A stretch of 64,000 nt of DNA from Acarospora socialis (GCA_025617375.2 JAMYGW020000002.1:930001-994000), one strand, 5' to 3'. Counted from the first letter of the stretch, positions 26,901-38,673 are shown. Notes: generated by a model not told the origin, from the letters alone. Translations and numbers: made by a program.

Positions 26901-27008
26901 TGACAGCAGTTAACACATAATATAAGAAAGTAATAAGAATATAATTAGTGAATAGAATAAGAGAAAAGATGTGTTAAATATTTTTTTTTGATGAAGACAG
27001 TAAATAGA

Positions 27009-27587
27009 TGTTTATTCATTTTATTAACTCATAATAAACTATTAAGACTGCAGTGTTCATTCTGAGTTACTACTTGCTTGTTTGTCTGTTTGAGACACAT
27101 ATTAAGTTGTTATGTATATCTGTTTCACTTAGTTATCTGAATTATGTAGTAAATGATTAAAAGATCTTGTTTTGCTCAACTGTCTTGAGTTTTATATTAA
27201 GTGCTGAGAGTATCTTGTTTTGCTCAATCTTTTAAGTGTTGTATCAAGAGTCATAAGTTTTGTTTTGCTCAATCATTTAAGTTTTATATCAAAAGTTAAA
27301 ACACTAAAACAGTATGCACTTTCTTTAAAAAGCTTCTTGCTAATCTGAATTCATAATTTGTTGAGAGATAAAAGAATACTTGTGCTATACTGTCTATTTA
27401 ATGAAATATATACTGTTGAAGTTGACTGCAGTCAATGTGAATTGATTATTTTGATTGTGATTAACATAAATTGTATAAATTGTTAATACATGCACTCTGC
27501 TTCACAGAGTATATGAGTGTTGACAATTTTTTGACATTAGTTCTAATTAAGACAATAGTTGCAGCTAGAACATTACACTTCTCAACA
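27009..27587 (-). repeat. Element D2, 5' LTR (579 bp)
   Basis: Starts TGTTTATT and ends TTCTCAACA. It carries about three degenerate 45-bp units between 27160 and 27300 (cores TTGTTTTGCTCAA). A decayed third LTR of this family in the opposite orientation is at 61252-61484. Confidence 0.88.
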
Positions 27588-27633
27588 CTTTGTATCATTC
27601 TCTCTCATATTATCATTGTTTATATCACTTTTA

Positions 27634-27986
27634 TATTATAATCATATCAGAAAAAGTATGAACAGCTCTGAATATACAGTCAGAGAGATGTACATGTAAG
27701 TATGAAATGACAGATATAAAACTTGACAAAGCATGCAATAATGCTGAGAACACTATTGAAACAAAGAACATAAGAACATGCTGAGCACACTGAACATATT
27801 AGTTCTATATAGTAGAATCAATTTTCTTATGAAATCAATTGTGTTCAACTTCTTACTTAATTACAATAAAGTATTTATTCAACATCACTGTACAGAGAAC
27901 TCTTATATCAACAAGATTAAATATCTTAGTTCTAACATATTCAAGAAATCTCAGATTGAATGTTATACTTCAGTTAGAATATAACA
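27634..27986 (+). repeat. Element E, 5' LTR (353 bp)
   Basis: Same length as the 3' copy. Inner neighbour starts CTTTAAACATTTTTACAATAT, the same leader as in A and F. Confidence 0.92.
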
Positions 27987-28059
27987 CTTTAAACATTTTT
28001 ACAATATAAAAATGATTACTTCTACAACACAGAAGTCAGCTTTAATGAGTTAAGTTAAT

Positions 28060-29320
28060 TTTCAAAATTTATCAATGATGATTAATGCATCAAAGATCTC
28101 ATCATCTGATGCATTCACTGATGAAAGAGAAAAACTGTGAGCATTCTTGATCAAGCTCAAGTTATACATTGAATTTAATCAGAACAAGTTCAAGTTCAAG
28201 ATGAACAAGAATTTATTTACTGTGTCATACATGAAGAATGCAGTCTTCAATTGAGTTAATCTCAAGCTGCACAAGTTTCTTGCAATGACAACAGCAAAAC
28301 AACAGACAAATAGAGAATTCATATTTTCTGACTACAAAAGATTCAAGAAAAAACTCAGAAAAATCTTCAAAATAATCAACAAGAAGCAAGTGCCAGAAAG
28401 AAGACTGCAAGTGATTCAAATGAAAAAGTCAGCAGTTAAGTATATGATAAAGTTTCAGAGAATTGTGATCTTAATAAATTGAGATGATAACTTTCTCACA
28501 TCACACTATTACTGAAGACTTTACAAATTTATTAAAGATGAAATAGCTTGAATAAATTAATCTGAAACTCTACAAAAGATGATTGATGTATTCATCAGTA
28601 TAGATAGTTAACAATGAAAATAATGAATAAAATGTACAGAACAACAAGTGTCATCTAGAATAAAATAAGAAAGAAAGTTTACTCAACTGTACTAAAGAAA
28701 CAATTCAATGAATCTTAACATGATTAAGAAGTGTTGTCAGAAGTTATAAAAAACTAGATAAATAAAGTTTGAATATCAGAAAAAACAATTTTATGAGTCT
28801 CAAACATCATAAAACAAGACAGAAATGTTTTATAATTGTCAGAAATTCAAACACATAACAAGAAACTGCAAGAAATCTTGAGCAGAGAGAAAAGATGCAA
28901 CAGTGACAGTCAAAAAGAATGAAAACATAGTGCACAACACTTTCAGCTGAACAGTCTGATACAATAATATGTGCTGAATACATATGAGCAGTAAAGATGA
29001 AGTTAAATGATATTCAAAGAAACTGTGCAAAGACATCAGAAACAGATACAACACAATGAATTAATTAACTCATGAGAAAGAATTAACTATCTTTACAAAA
29101 GAATATATCAAGAAAAATGTCTTTGATGCTGAGAATAGAGACAGTATTCTTGATGATGACATCAAAAAGATTGATGATTATGAATCTCAAATTGACAAAT
29201 CATAAATATTTTTCAATAGTAACATACTTGCAGAAGAAAGTTCAAACAATGCTGAGACTGAGTTTTCAAAGAAATATCAAATCAAGATTAATAAGAATTT
29301 AGACACTCAAAGAGAGACAG
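28060..29320 (+). pseudogene. Element E: gag, relic
   Basis: Starts shortly after the leader; the matrix/capsid-like region has 'KLKLYIEFNQNKFKFKMNKN' type sequence. A CCHC-like region with 'FKHITRNCKK' lies near 28830-28880. Lys/Gln-rich throughout. Decayed. Confidence 0.78.
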
Positions 29321-29859
29321 CACAATACAGCAAGACAATGCTGAAAAAGAAGTTTAAAAAGTTACAAGCTCAAGAACAGAAAGCAAAAACATGCAAAGAA
29401 CTTGATAATATAATGAGAAGTGTATAAACAGTCATTGATGACAAATCAATGTCAAAATTTCTTGATTGAAAAACAAAGAGTCACAAGATTGAACTACACT
29501 TATCTGAGAAGTATATCATGCAGAATGAAGACAGATGAATTTTCAGTGAAGAGTATATATCACTGAAATTTATGCAAAGAGTAAAAGCTTTTGAGAGTTA
29601 ATTGCAGATAAAGTACAATCAATATAAATCTTAACTTCATCTGAAAAGATACATTGAGCAGTACAGTCTAGAATATGCAAATCTTATAGTCTAAAGAGAA
29701 TTCAGATAATTTCAAGAGCTTTGAAGATGAGCTGAACAATTAAGTGAGTCAAAAAACAATGAGTTTTCTCAACAAAACTAGAGAAAAAAAAGCTTTGTAT
29801 GTCTCACAAAGAAGACAGAAGAAACAAACTTATGATTTAGACAAATATTGATTAAAAAA

Positions 29860-31540
29860 ATCAACTGTTGAGAATTATCAACACTTTGATAGATTTAAGA
29901 GTCACAAACAACTATATCTTGAAGAGACTAGTTAGAGAACTAGAACTTATAATGATATGAGCACTGTACTCAGCAAAGATACATATAACAAATGAAGTCA
30001 ATGAATTTGTCAATAAAGAGATACATGCAACAATGAATGTCAGTGAACAACATCAAGAGATAACACTAAATGTGTTCAAGACAGACAAGCACAACATGAT
30101 ACTTAAAATGTCATGCTTGAAAAATTAAAATTTACAAATTAACTGAAGTACAGAAAGAATATGTATCATGAAGCACACATATAAGATTTTAAAAATATTA
30201 AAGATGTACTTACTGAAATATAAGTCATGAGATCACAAGATATCACTATTGAAGAAAGAACAATCTAAGTGAATATCAATATACTCAATGAGCAAAGATT
30301 AACTCAAGATGATTTAAAACTATCTTGATGAGAATCTGAAGAGAGAATTCATTAAATTATCAAAATCACTGACAGAATATTTGATTTTGTTTTTATCAAA
30401 GAAGAATGACAGCAAAAGATTATATATCAATTATTAACAACTGAATGACACAATTAGATAAGACAGCTATTTCTTACTGTTGATAGAAGAGTTGCAAGAT
30501 CAATTAAGCAAGATTAAGTGATTCACAAGCTTAAATCTTAAAAATGCTTATTATCAAGTCAGAATGAAGAAAGACAAAGAATGAAAGATAACATTCTGAA
30601 TGTAATACAGATATTATAAATATATTATTATGTCATTTGAGCTGAAGAATGCATTCATCATCTTTCAGAAATTAATCAATGATATACTGCAAAAATATCT
30701 TGATAACTTCATAATTACATATCTTAATAATTTTCTGATATATTCAGAAGATCTTGAGAAGCATTACAAACACATACACAAGATACTAGAGAAGTTTAAA
30801 GAGAGAGCTCTGTACATAAAAGAGTTAAAAAACAGAATTAAGACTTAGAAAGTTACATTTTTAGATTATGTGATTTAATCTGAACAGATTAAGAAGAATT
30901 GAAAAAAAACAATGACAATTAAACACTGATCAACATCAACACAAGTTAAGAAAGTACAAATCTTTCTAGAACTAATAAACTATTATCAAAAGTTCATATT
31001 ACACTATGCAAAAATAGCAGAACCTCTCATGTAATTAACACAGAAGAATGAAAAATAGCATTGAGATAAAGAGTAAAAAGATGTGTTTCACATATTAAAG
31101 AGAAGTCTTAGTGAAACAGCACATCTGAAAATATTCAATTCAGTATGTAAGAAAGTACTGAAAATCAATGCTTCAAACTTCACAATAAATGCATGTCTGT
31201 ATCAGATCAAGAATGAACAACAAGAATTCATAGTATTTCAATTTAGAAAGTTATTGAGACTCAAGAAAAAATATGAGATTCATGACAAGAAACTTCTTGC
31301 AATAGTGAAAGCACTGCAAAATTGAAGATCTTATTTTGCAAAAACAAGCAAGTCAATTCAGATCTACATGAATCACAAGAATCTGAGAAACTTCACAACA
31401 ACAAAGTAACTCAATCAACAACAGATTTATTGAACAGAACAGTTAGCAGACTTTGAATTTCAGATTCATTACAAAAAAAATAATAAGAATAATAAAGTAG
31501 ATATCTTGAGCAGACAACTCAATCATGAAAAAATGAAACA
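29860..31540 (+). pseudogene. Element E: protease, RT and RNase H, relic
   Basis: Protease-like 'LRVTNNYILKRLVREL' near 29890-29940. RT at 30290-30900 with 'SFELKNAFIIFQKLINDIL' and 'ITYLNNFLIYSEDLEKHYKH' (30630-30848). RNase H at 31083-31325 with 'ASNFTINACLYQIKNE' and 'YEIHDKKLLAIVKAL', typical gypsy RNase H motifs. Confidence 0.88.
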
Positions 31541-32700
31541 AGTTCACATCAGAATTCTAAGCAAAGACAATAATGAAATTTTCATGAAGAACTTAGCAGC
31601 AATATATAAGATGAAGTAAACTTTCTTAATAAACAAAGAACTCATTAAAATGTGTCACTACAGCAAAGTTAGAGTATATCTAAAAGTTAAATGCACTGAG
31701 AATCTAGTGTGAAGAAGACACAATATTGACAATTTTAAAGAACAAGTCATCAAGATAATCATTATGTGCAATTCATGTCAAAGAAATAAAATCAATTAAA
31801 ACAAATAATACAATAAAGTAACACAACTGAATGCATTAAACACATCAAGAAAGTCAATTACTATGAACTTCATTACAAAACTATCATCATCAAAGAATTC
31901 AGCATGAAAGATAAGATTTGACAGTATATTGATTATAGTAAATAGATTAATTAAGTACACAATGTTCATTTCATTTAAGAAAACTGTGACAACATCAGTA
32001 TTGATGTATATCATACTGCAAGAATTGATTAGCAATTATAAACTATTAAAAGAATTTATCATCAATAAAGACAAACTATTTATAAGCAAGTTCTGAAAAA
32101 CACTCACAACAGAACTTAAAATAAAGCACAAGATGTTAACAGCATATTATTCACAAATAAATAAACAGAGTGAGTGAATGAATCAGACAGTTAAAATATA
32201 CTTAAAACACTATGTTAACAAGAATCAGAATAACTGAGTATGACTGTTGTTCACAACACAGTTTGCATACAATAATGCAAGAAACAAGATCACAGAAGAG
32301 ACATCTTTCTATATGAATTATGATTATAATTTAAAGATATAATAAAATTCTGAAGAACACAAATCATAGAGTTGAAAGATAATTCTGAACATTGTACAAA
32401 TGAAGAAACTGCATTAAGATTTAACAAAATGAATTGAACAGTAAACAGAACAAACAACAAAGACAAAATCATTTGAAGAGAAAGAGAAAATATATTTAAG
32501 AACAAACAACATAAAAATTGAAGAAAGAAGCAAGAAGCTGAAAAATAAAAGCATTGAATCATTTAAGATTATATGAAACATCAAGAAATTAAACTATGAA
32601 TTAAACTTACTCAAGAAAATGAGAATACATCTGATATTTCATGCATTCATGCTACAGCACTGCAATCAGTTCATATTACTTCAATTCATTAAAATATCTG
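31540..32700 (+). pseudogene. Element E: integrase, relic
   Basis: Integrase zinc-binding and core regions between about 31650 and 32230, followed by the post-core 'IRIHLIFHAFMLQHCN' stretch near 32620-32660 also seen in A. Open reading on the opposite strand at 31796-32035 and 32290-32562 is antisense shadow. Confidence 0.82.
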
Positions 32701-33034
32701 TTAAACTCAATAAAAAATACAAGATTAAAAACATTTTAGAGAAGAGAATGATTAGTGAGAAAGCTCACTATCTCATAAAATAAAAAGATTATAATATCTC
32801 AGAAAATATCTGAGAATCAAGAGAAAATCTCAAGAACTATGCAAAAACACTTCAACATTTTGAGAAAAAGCAACAATAGAATTTTAGAAGAATAACAATA
32901 TTGAGTTTATGAGCTGACTCATGTTTTGCTTAATTAGAGTATTTAATTCATTCTCTGTCTCATTATTATCACTGCTGAGTTCAGCAGCAACACACTGAAT
33001 CTTTCAAAAAGTTTAAGATTTATTCTGCTTTATT

Positions 33035-33425
33035 TAAAGTGACTATTGAGTCAGTCTGACTCTGATCTAACCTAACTTGACTCTGGTCTGACTCACAGAT
33101 CAGATCAAAATTTTAAAACTGACTTAATCTGTAAGTCAGGTCAGATCAGAACTTCTGACTTAGATTGACTCACAAATCAATATATATACTATATTTAGCT
33201 CTAGAGTCTCATTTTGAGTCTCATTTTGAGTCTCAATCTGAAGTTTTTGTTAGAAATATGTGTTAGATCTACTATATTTAGTATGTGTTAGTCATCAAGA
33301 CTGACCCAATTCAACTCTGACTCAGTTCACAGATCAGGTCAGAGTCAGAAATCTAGATCTGACTTAATCTATGAGTTAGATCAGATCAGAAATTCTTGAT
33401 CTGATCTGATTTGATGATCACTCTA
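33035..33425. mobile_element. Element M1: hAT-type miniature transposon (391 bp) inside E
   Basis: Ends are TAAAGTGACTA and TGATCACTCTA, an 11-bp inverted repeat with few mismatches, flanked by a perfect 8-bp target duplication GCTTTATT (33027-33034 and 33426-33433). An 8-bp duplication and T-A-R-A-GTG ends fit the hAT superfamily. The subterminal part is full of GAGTCAG/CTGACTC and GATCAGATC words. No coding capacity. It keeps GG and CC at several places (AACCTA, CTGGTC, CAGGTCAG, GACCCAA), in contrast to E, so it is young or has escaped the decay. Same terminal family as H. Confidence 0.9.
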
Positions 33426-33817
33426 GCTTTATTGTTGTACAAAGATGCAGAATTTTAAAATTTATATGTTAAAGAATCTTGAGCTGAGCAGCATGTTCAG
33501 TCTCAATTTCATCAAGTTAAGACTCAAGTTTCTTGTGAACTCAATTCAACAACTTAAGAAATACTAAAACACAGAAACAATCATGACAAGTATATTTAGT
33601 ATATTTAAAAGAATTTGTCATTTGAATACAGAGAATATCACAATGACAACAGCACTCACAGATAAGAGAAGAAATGATACTGCACTGAGTGATGGTTTTT
33701 GCAAGTACAAAACAATTTTTAAATTTATCAAGCATTTTAAGTGACAGATAATGATCAGAATATATATTCTCACTTAAATAGACACTAGAGATTAGATGTC
33801 TGAGAAGAAAAAAATGA

Positions 33818-34170
33818 TGTTACAATCATATCAAAAAAAGTATAAACAGTCTCAAATATATTATCAGAGAGACATACATATAAGTATGAAATGATGAACA
33901 TGAAACTTAATAAAGTGTGCAATAATGCTGAGAACACTATCAAAATAAAGAGCATAAAAGTGTGCTGAGTGTGTCAAATATGTCAGTTTTATATAGTAGA
34001 ATTAATTTTCTTATGAAATTGATCATGTTCAACTTCTTACTTAGTTACAATAAAGTATTTATTCAACATCACTGTACAGAGAACTCTTATATCAATAAGA
34101 TCAAACATCTTAGCTTTAACATATCTGAGAAATCTCAGATTGAATGTCACACTTCAGTTAAAATGTAACA
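33818..34170 (+). repeat. Element E, 3' LTR (353 bp)
   Basis: Begins TGTTACA, ends TGTAACA, followed by target duplication TTTTA. Confidence 0.93.
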
Positions 34171-34227
34171 TTTTATAAAAAGATGACTCAGTTTAGTAAC
34201 TATCAGTATTTCAATATTAACTCAGTT

Positions 34228-34700
34228 TTAAAATGATGCATTAAAATATATATTTGTATTGCTGTTCTTCTCAGTATTATTGTTTTCATTATCTTTTTTC
34301 TCAATAATATTTTTCTCAATATTATTTTCTTCATCATCATCTTTCTCAAAATCATTCTCAACAACATCATTCAAAACAACAACAGTCTTCATATTCAATC
34401 TCATTATAGTATTCTTAAGAGACAACTTGAACTATAACAATAATCAGTATATTATTTTTTAAGTGTTAAAATAAAATGTTAAAACATATAACTGCATTGT
34501 TTTCTGAATTGTCTGCTTCATTAATAAAATTGTTGTGTCTTAATTGATTAAACATAAAGATCTTAAAATGCAGCTGTGCATTAAGTCTCTTGATTTTTGT
34601 CAGCATTAAGATCATTGTTAAAATTAACTGTTAAATTATACACTGCTTGCATGTCTAAATTTATAATGTTGTTGCTGTTAATTTGAACTGATATGAATTA
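34228..34700 (-). pseudogene. K3: C-terminal fragment of an unidentified gene (third K-family copy)
   Basis: Minus-strand reading from about 34620 shows 'INEADNSENNAVICF', similar to the 'HDAENSDSAKIMCFF' segment of K1, then an intron-like stretch with TTTTAACACTT and ATTGTTATAG, then an acidic, Asn/Lys-rich tail open at 34228-34425 ('NDFEKDDDEENNIEKN'). K1 and K2 share the same layout: a short motif, an intron and an acidic-lysine tail. It lies between E and G, outside the hAT element H, so the K family was not confined to H. Function unknown. Confidence 0.5.
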
Positions 34701-34967
34701 TAGAAGTAAAAAAATAATATGTGAAAAAAGTTGAGAAAAAAGAAATAAGTGATGACATACATGAACTATTATTATTGTTTAATATTCACTGATTATATCT
34801 CAGATGTAAACATAATAGCATAATAAAACAATTATAATAATACAATTACAATTACAATCAAAACAGACAGCATTCTACAACATTATTATCAATATTATAT
34901 TTATAATTAGTTTTACAAGATTCTCATTTAATTCATTTAAAAGTAAGTGAGCAATCACTCTTTTTAA
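34700..34967. other. Spacer left of G
   Basis: AT-rich sequence between K3 and the target site of G; no feature seen. Confidence 0.5.
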
Positions 34968-34972
34968 TGCTC

Positions 34973-35177
34973 TATCAGAAGTGCAATACTTATGATGAGA
35001 AGTTAAGTTCTCAGTAGTATTCTATTGAACTCAATGTCATATAGTAAATAGTATGTAAGTTAGAGCTGTGACTATCTGAATCAAGTGTATAAGTGTAAGT
35101 CTGTTGTTATTTTACTCTAGTTACTGTGTGAAAGTTATATAAGGTCTAAGCAAATAGACTAGGGTATAATCATAACA
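34973..35177 (-). repeat. Element G, 3' LTR (205 bp)
   Basis: Matches 53695-53899 at identical length; ends ATAATCATAACA. Confidence 0.92.
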
Positions 35178-35199
35178 ATATGCTCACAATGAAAACAAA

Positions 35200-36243
35200 A
35201 AAAGCAATGTTCTCATTGTAAAACACACTGCAATGTTTATTTGTCAAGACAAATATCACAGCAATTGAAGAATCTCATAGTAACTAGTATGCAAATCTCT
35301 ATGTCTTGTGTTCTTCTCTTTGCATATACTTTATAAACTTATTGTATATATTGAAGTGAAAGCAACAGTGAGAGCATTTTGTGACAGATTTGTATGCATT
35401 GTTCAGTGAGTTATAATAGTAAACTTTGTAAATCTTGTTGATGACATCAGCATTGTCTTTAACAACATTGTAGACTCATGACTTATCAATAGATTCATTT
35501 TGTATGATGACTGAAGCATGATGATTATGATGATTTCATGATTTGTGTGATAAGTATTGTTCATACTGATATAAAGACTGATTTCAAAACTGATTTGATG
35601 TTGTTGTTGCAGAGTTATATGATGAGTTTGATGATCAATATTGAGACTGTGAATTTGACAAATATGAGATATTCATATGATATGACAAATTTGTAGAATA
35701 AAATGTATTCATATTAATGATGTTGTGTATAGTCTTCTGAATCAAAGACATAGATTGTATAAGTGTGAGATACACATTGAGTAATAAAAGCTAATTTCAC
35801 TGTGAATTTAGTCTGAGTCAAACTCATCAGTACTACATATAAATGTATTGATGTATAAGATGTAAATAGTATTGTTATGATGTTTTGAATGATGATGAAA
35901 GATATATGCTTCATGAAGAACTTGATGATGTAATTGATGAAGAACTCAATAATGTGATTAATGAAGATCTTGATGACATGATTGGTGAAGAACTCAACAA
36001 TATTCATATCAGTATAATGAATGAGCATAAAGATCTGAATAGACTGAATTGAGATCATCAATATGAGTTGACATGAAGATTTGATGAAAGATTCAAACAT
36101 AGATGTAGATTTGAATTTGTGTGATATGAGATTAAATTGATGAAAGATCTCATCAAGAATGCTATTTGTATGTTTATTGAAATTGTCATTTATATGTTGA
36201 ATGAGATTCTTGTTTAAGTGATGAATCATAACTATGATGTCTT
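35200..36243 (-). pseudogene. Element G: C-terminal Gag part with C2H2-like finger, relic
   Basis: Minus-strand reading. A His/Ile/Phe-rich low-complexity stretch is open at 35714-36229, then Ser/Tyr/Gln/Asn-rich sequence (35480-35700), then a finger-like segment at 35308-35376. That segment has the same 23-residue length as the finger of I at 48601-48669 and starts with Cys-x2-Cys. The low-complexity part should not be taken as a separate gene. Confidence 0.68.
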
Positions 36244-36251
36244 GTTAAGTC

Positions 36252-36262
36252 TAAAGTGATCA
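36252..36262 (+). repeat. Element H, left TIR
   Basis: TAAAGTGATCA; exact inverted match to 53357-53367. Just inside, 36263-36420 has two copies of a GAGTCAGATTAACTCTGATC-type word. Confidence 0.88.
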
Positions 36263-36599
36263 TTAAGTCAGATTAACTCTGATCAGTTTGAATCAAGCTT
36301 TTGAGTCAGATTAACTCTGATCAGCCTGAATCAAGCTTTTGAGTCAGACTGAGTCAAGTTGAGTTTTTGAGCTCAAAGATTCAAATCAGATTTAATTTGA
36401 AAGTCTGATTTGATCTGAACATTTAGTTTGAGTTTTAATGATTATGATTATGATTAGTAAGTGAACTCATGAGCTAGAGTTCAAGAATTTAGATTGAAAG
36501 AGTGTGATACATGAGTGTTATAAGTGAGTGTTATATTGTGAACAAAAATATTGCTTTCATTCTAAAATTATTATTTATCACATCAAGAAGACAGTATTT

Positions 36600-37641
36600 C
36601 TGAAGTAACTTTAATCATTTTTACTTCAATTTACATCTTTTGATGCAATATTTCAGTTATGCATATATTTCTTGATGAAAATCATGTTCTTTTGCTGAAT
36701 GATAACTCACTTTGTGTAAATTGCAGCAAAATTAACATCTAAACAAGTTAATTTATAGTTTCTTAACACTGTGTTCAACATACTTTCAAAAAAGACAACA
36801 ACATATACTTCTGCAGCTTCTTGCAGACTCTTTATGACTGAGATTTAAAATTAAAAATTCTTGTTGTGATATCAAATCTTTATTGAATAATTCTGAATGA
36901 TTTTTCAACATAGTCACTGAAAGAAAAGTTTTTTCATTAAGAAATTAATTGATCTCTGATAGCAACATATTTCATAAAGAGTGATAGCTATAGAGTAGAA
37001 TTGAGTGTTAGAATTGAGTGTAAAAATTAAGCATTGAAATTGAGAATTAAAATTGAGCAATAAAATTAAACAATATCATAAGCATCATCATCAAGCATCA
37101 GAACAAAGCATCAAGACAGAGCATTAAAACTGAGTATTAAAATAAAGAATCATGAAGCACTAAAACAAAGTATTAAAACTGAGCATCAAAATTGAGCAAT
37201 AAAATGAAGTCCTGAAACTAAGCATTAAGATTGAGCACTGAAACAAAGTATTAAAATGAAGCATCAAAATAAAACATCAAAATAAAGCATTGAAATGAAG
37301 TATCAAAACAAAGCATCAAAACTGAGCATCAAAATTGAACAATAAAATTAAATAATAAAATTAAACTTACTCTCTGACTTTCAGTGATGAGCTGATTTAG
37401 ATTTTGTAGTGACTGTTTAAGTTTCTTCATCTTTATCTGTATTCACAGCAGTATTTGTCTCAATCTTCATCTGTATTTTAGCAGTATTCTTTTTCATGTT
37501 TTCTTCACTCTTTTCTTTTTTCTTTTCTTCACTGCAGATTTTTTAATCTTTATGCATCTTTTCAGTAGTCAGTGTCTTTTCTCTACTCAGTATTGTCTTT
37601 ATAGTGCTGCATTTTGTTGAAGATTTCTTGCTATGTGTCAT
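36600..37641 (-). pseudogene. Gene L: unidentified two-exon gene in the left arm of H, relic
   Basis: Exon 1 (37641 to 37371) starts at an ATG and reads 'MTHSKKSSTKCSTIKTILS', then Lys/Glu-rich sequence with internal stops. It ends at a GTAAGT donor (37370). The proposed intron 37370-36988 is filled with 13-bp repeats and ends with CTAACACTCA and a CTCTATAG acceptor. Exon 2 (from 36987) reads segments such as 'DYVEKSFRIIQ' and 'VCKKLQKYMLLSFLKVC'. The latter resembles 'VCRRQVKHFFVLILKV' of gene M at the opposite end of H. I do not recognise the family. Divergently oriented to K1. Confidence 0.5.
36990..37365 (-). repeat. 13-bp tandem array, left (inside intron of L)
   Basis: About 27 degenerate head-to-tail units of 13 bp, on the minus strand TTTTGATGCTTNR. 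It is the inverted counterpart of the array at 37922-38660. Bounded by a GTAAGT donor on the right and an AG acceptor on the left in the sense of gene L. Confidence 0.82.
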
Positions 37642-37921
37642 GATGTGAAATGATGATTTAATAAAGTTTTAAGATCAAGTTAATAGAAGTGTTATAAGAG
37701 ATTAATATAAAGATTAAAATATCTTTGACTGACTGTGAGTTCTAATGTATGTGAAAGACTGAGATGTTATGTTAATAAATATCACATTCACTTATGATAT
37801 GTGTATCAATGTTATAATGTTAGTAAACATCATATTCACTCAGAATATGTGTGTCAATATTATGAGTAAATATATCAACATATTTATCTTTAACAATCAG
37901 TTTTTATCTTCACTTTCATTG
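37642..37921. promoter_or_regulatory. Divergent intergenic region between L and K1
   Basis: About 280 bp between the L start codon and the right array. Two imperfect copies of a TATGTGTATCAATGTTATAATG-like word (around 37797 and 37843) are present. A shared promoter is inferred from the divergent arrangement only. Confidence 0.35.
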
Positions 37922-38660
37922 CTTAGTCTCTACATTCAATTTCTATACTCAGTCTCTATACTCAGTTTCTATGTTCAGTTTCTATGCTCAGTATCTACAT
38001 TTAGTAAGTTTATTATTTTGCTTTAATGCTTCATTCTATTACTTTATTTTGATACTTCATTTTGATGCTTTGTTCTGATGCTTAGTTTTGATGTTTTGTT
38101 TTGATACTCAATCTATTGCTCATTTTTATCACTCAGTTTTGATATTTTGTCTTAATACTCTGTTTTGATGTTGTGTTCTGATATTTAATTTTGATGCTTC
38201 ATTTTGATTCTTAGTTTTAGTGCTTTGTTTTAATACTCAATATATTGCTCACTTCTATCACTTTGTTTTGATGTTTCATTTCATTGCTTAGTTTTGATGC
38301 TCTGTTTTGATGCTTTGTTTTAGTGCTTTATGATGATGCACAGTTTCAGTGCTTCATTTTATTACTTAATTTTGATACTCAATTTTGATGCTTCACTCTG
38401 ATGTTTTGTTCTGATGTTTTGTCTTGATACTTTGTCTTGATGTTTTATTTTGATGCTTTGTTTTGATACTTTGTTTTAATACTTAATTTTAATACTTCAT
38501 TTTGATGTTTCATTCTGATGCTTTGTCTTAATACTTTATTTTAATATTTTGTTTTGATGCTTCATTCTGATGCTCAATTTTGATGTTTTATTTTGATGTT
38601 TTATGACAATGCTTAATTTTGATGCTTGATTTTGTTGCTCATTTTATTGCTCAATAATAA
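37922..38660 (+). repeat. 13-bp tandem array, right (intron upstream of K1)
   Basis: About 55 uninterrupted 13-bp units. The first six read TTTCTATNCTCAG (37922-38003); from about 38020 the unit is TTTTGATGCTTNR with transitions. A GTAAGT donor-like site is at 38004-38009. The array ends in AATAACACTCATTTATAG (acceptor at 38673). The 13-bp period excludes a coding repeat. Unit and orientation relative to the gene are the same as in the left array. Confidence 0.85.
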
Positions 38661-38673
38661 CACTCATTTATAG

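Larger units (their letters stand above)
24148..27587 (-). mobile_element. Element D2: Ty1/copia retrotransposon, 5' half, host of D1
   Basis: A second copy of family D on the minus strand: integrase region at 24150-25200, protease region about 25300-25500, gag to about 26900, leader, then 5' LTR at 27009-27587. Its sequence starts abruptly in the integrase region next to the LTR of D1, which is best read as D1 having inserted there; CATAG at 24148-24152 would be the right target duplication. The rest of D2 would lie left of the window. A fossil with several tens of breaks. Confidence 0.82.
27634..34170 (+). mobile_element. Element E: Ty3/gypsy LTR retrotransposon, decayed
   Basis: Plus-strand, 6.54 kb including the M1 insertion. 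The LTRs are both 353 bp (27634-27986, 33818-34170) and it has a perfect 5-bp target duplication TTTTA (27629-27633, 34171-34175). Gag, protease, RT, RNase H and integrase follow in gypsy order. LTR ends TGTTACA...TGTAACA and the leader place it in the family of A and F. By eye the LTR pair differs by roughly a fifth over the first 145 bases, almost only transitions. Several tens of breaks. Confidence 0.93.

Noticed and set aside
23669-27587. LTR-internal-LTR tandem from unequal recombination of family D
   Set aside because: D2 sequence begins in mid-integrase at 24148 instead of at the 3' end of the internal region, which recombination between LTRs would not give; nested insertion fits better.
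35714-36229. Longest open stretch (171 codons, minus) as a real protein gene
   Set aside because: Ile/Phe/His-rich low complexity built from a simple repeat (GATGAAGAAC-like on the plus strand), lying inside gag-only element G and followed by its finger; treated as part of the Gag relic.
36990-38660. CRISPR-like array
   Set aside because: The unit is 13 bp without spacers, directly tandem, degenerate and in a eukaryotic context.
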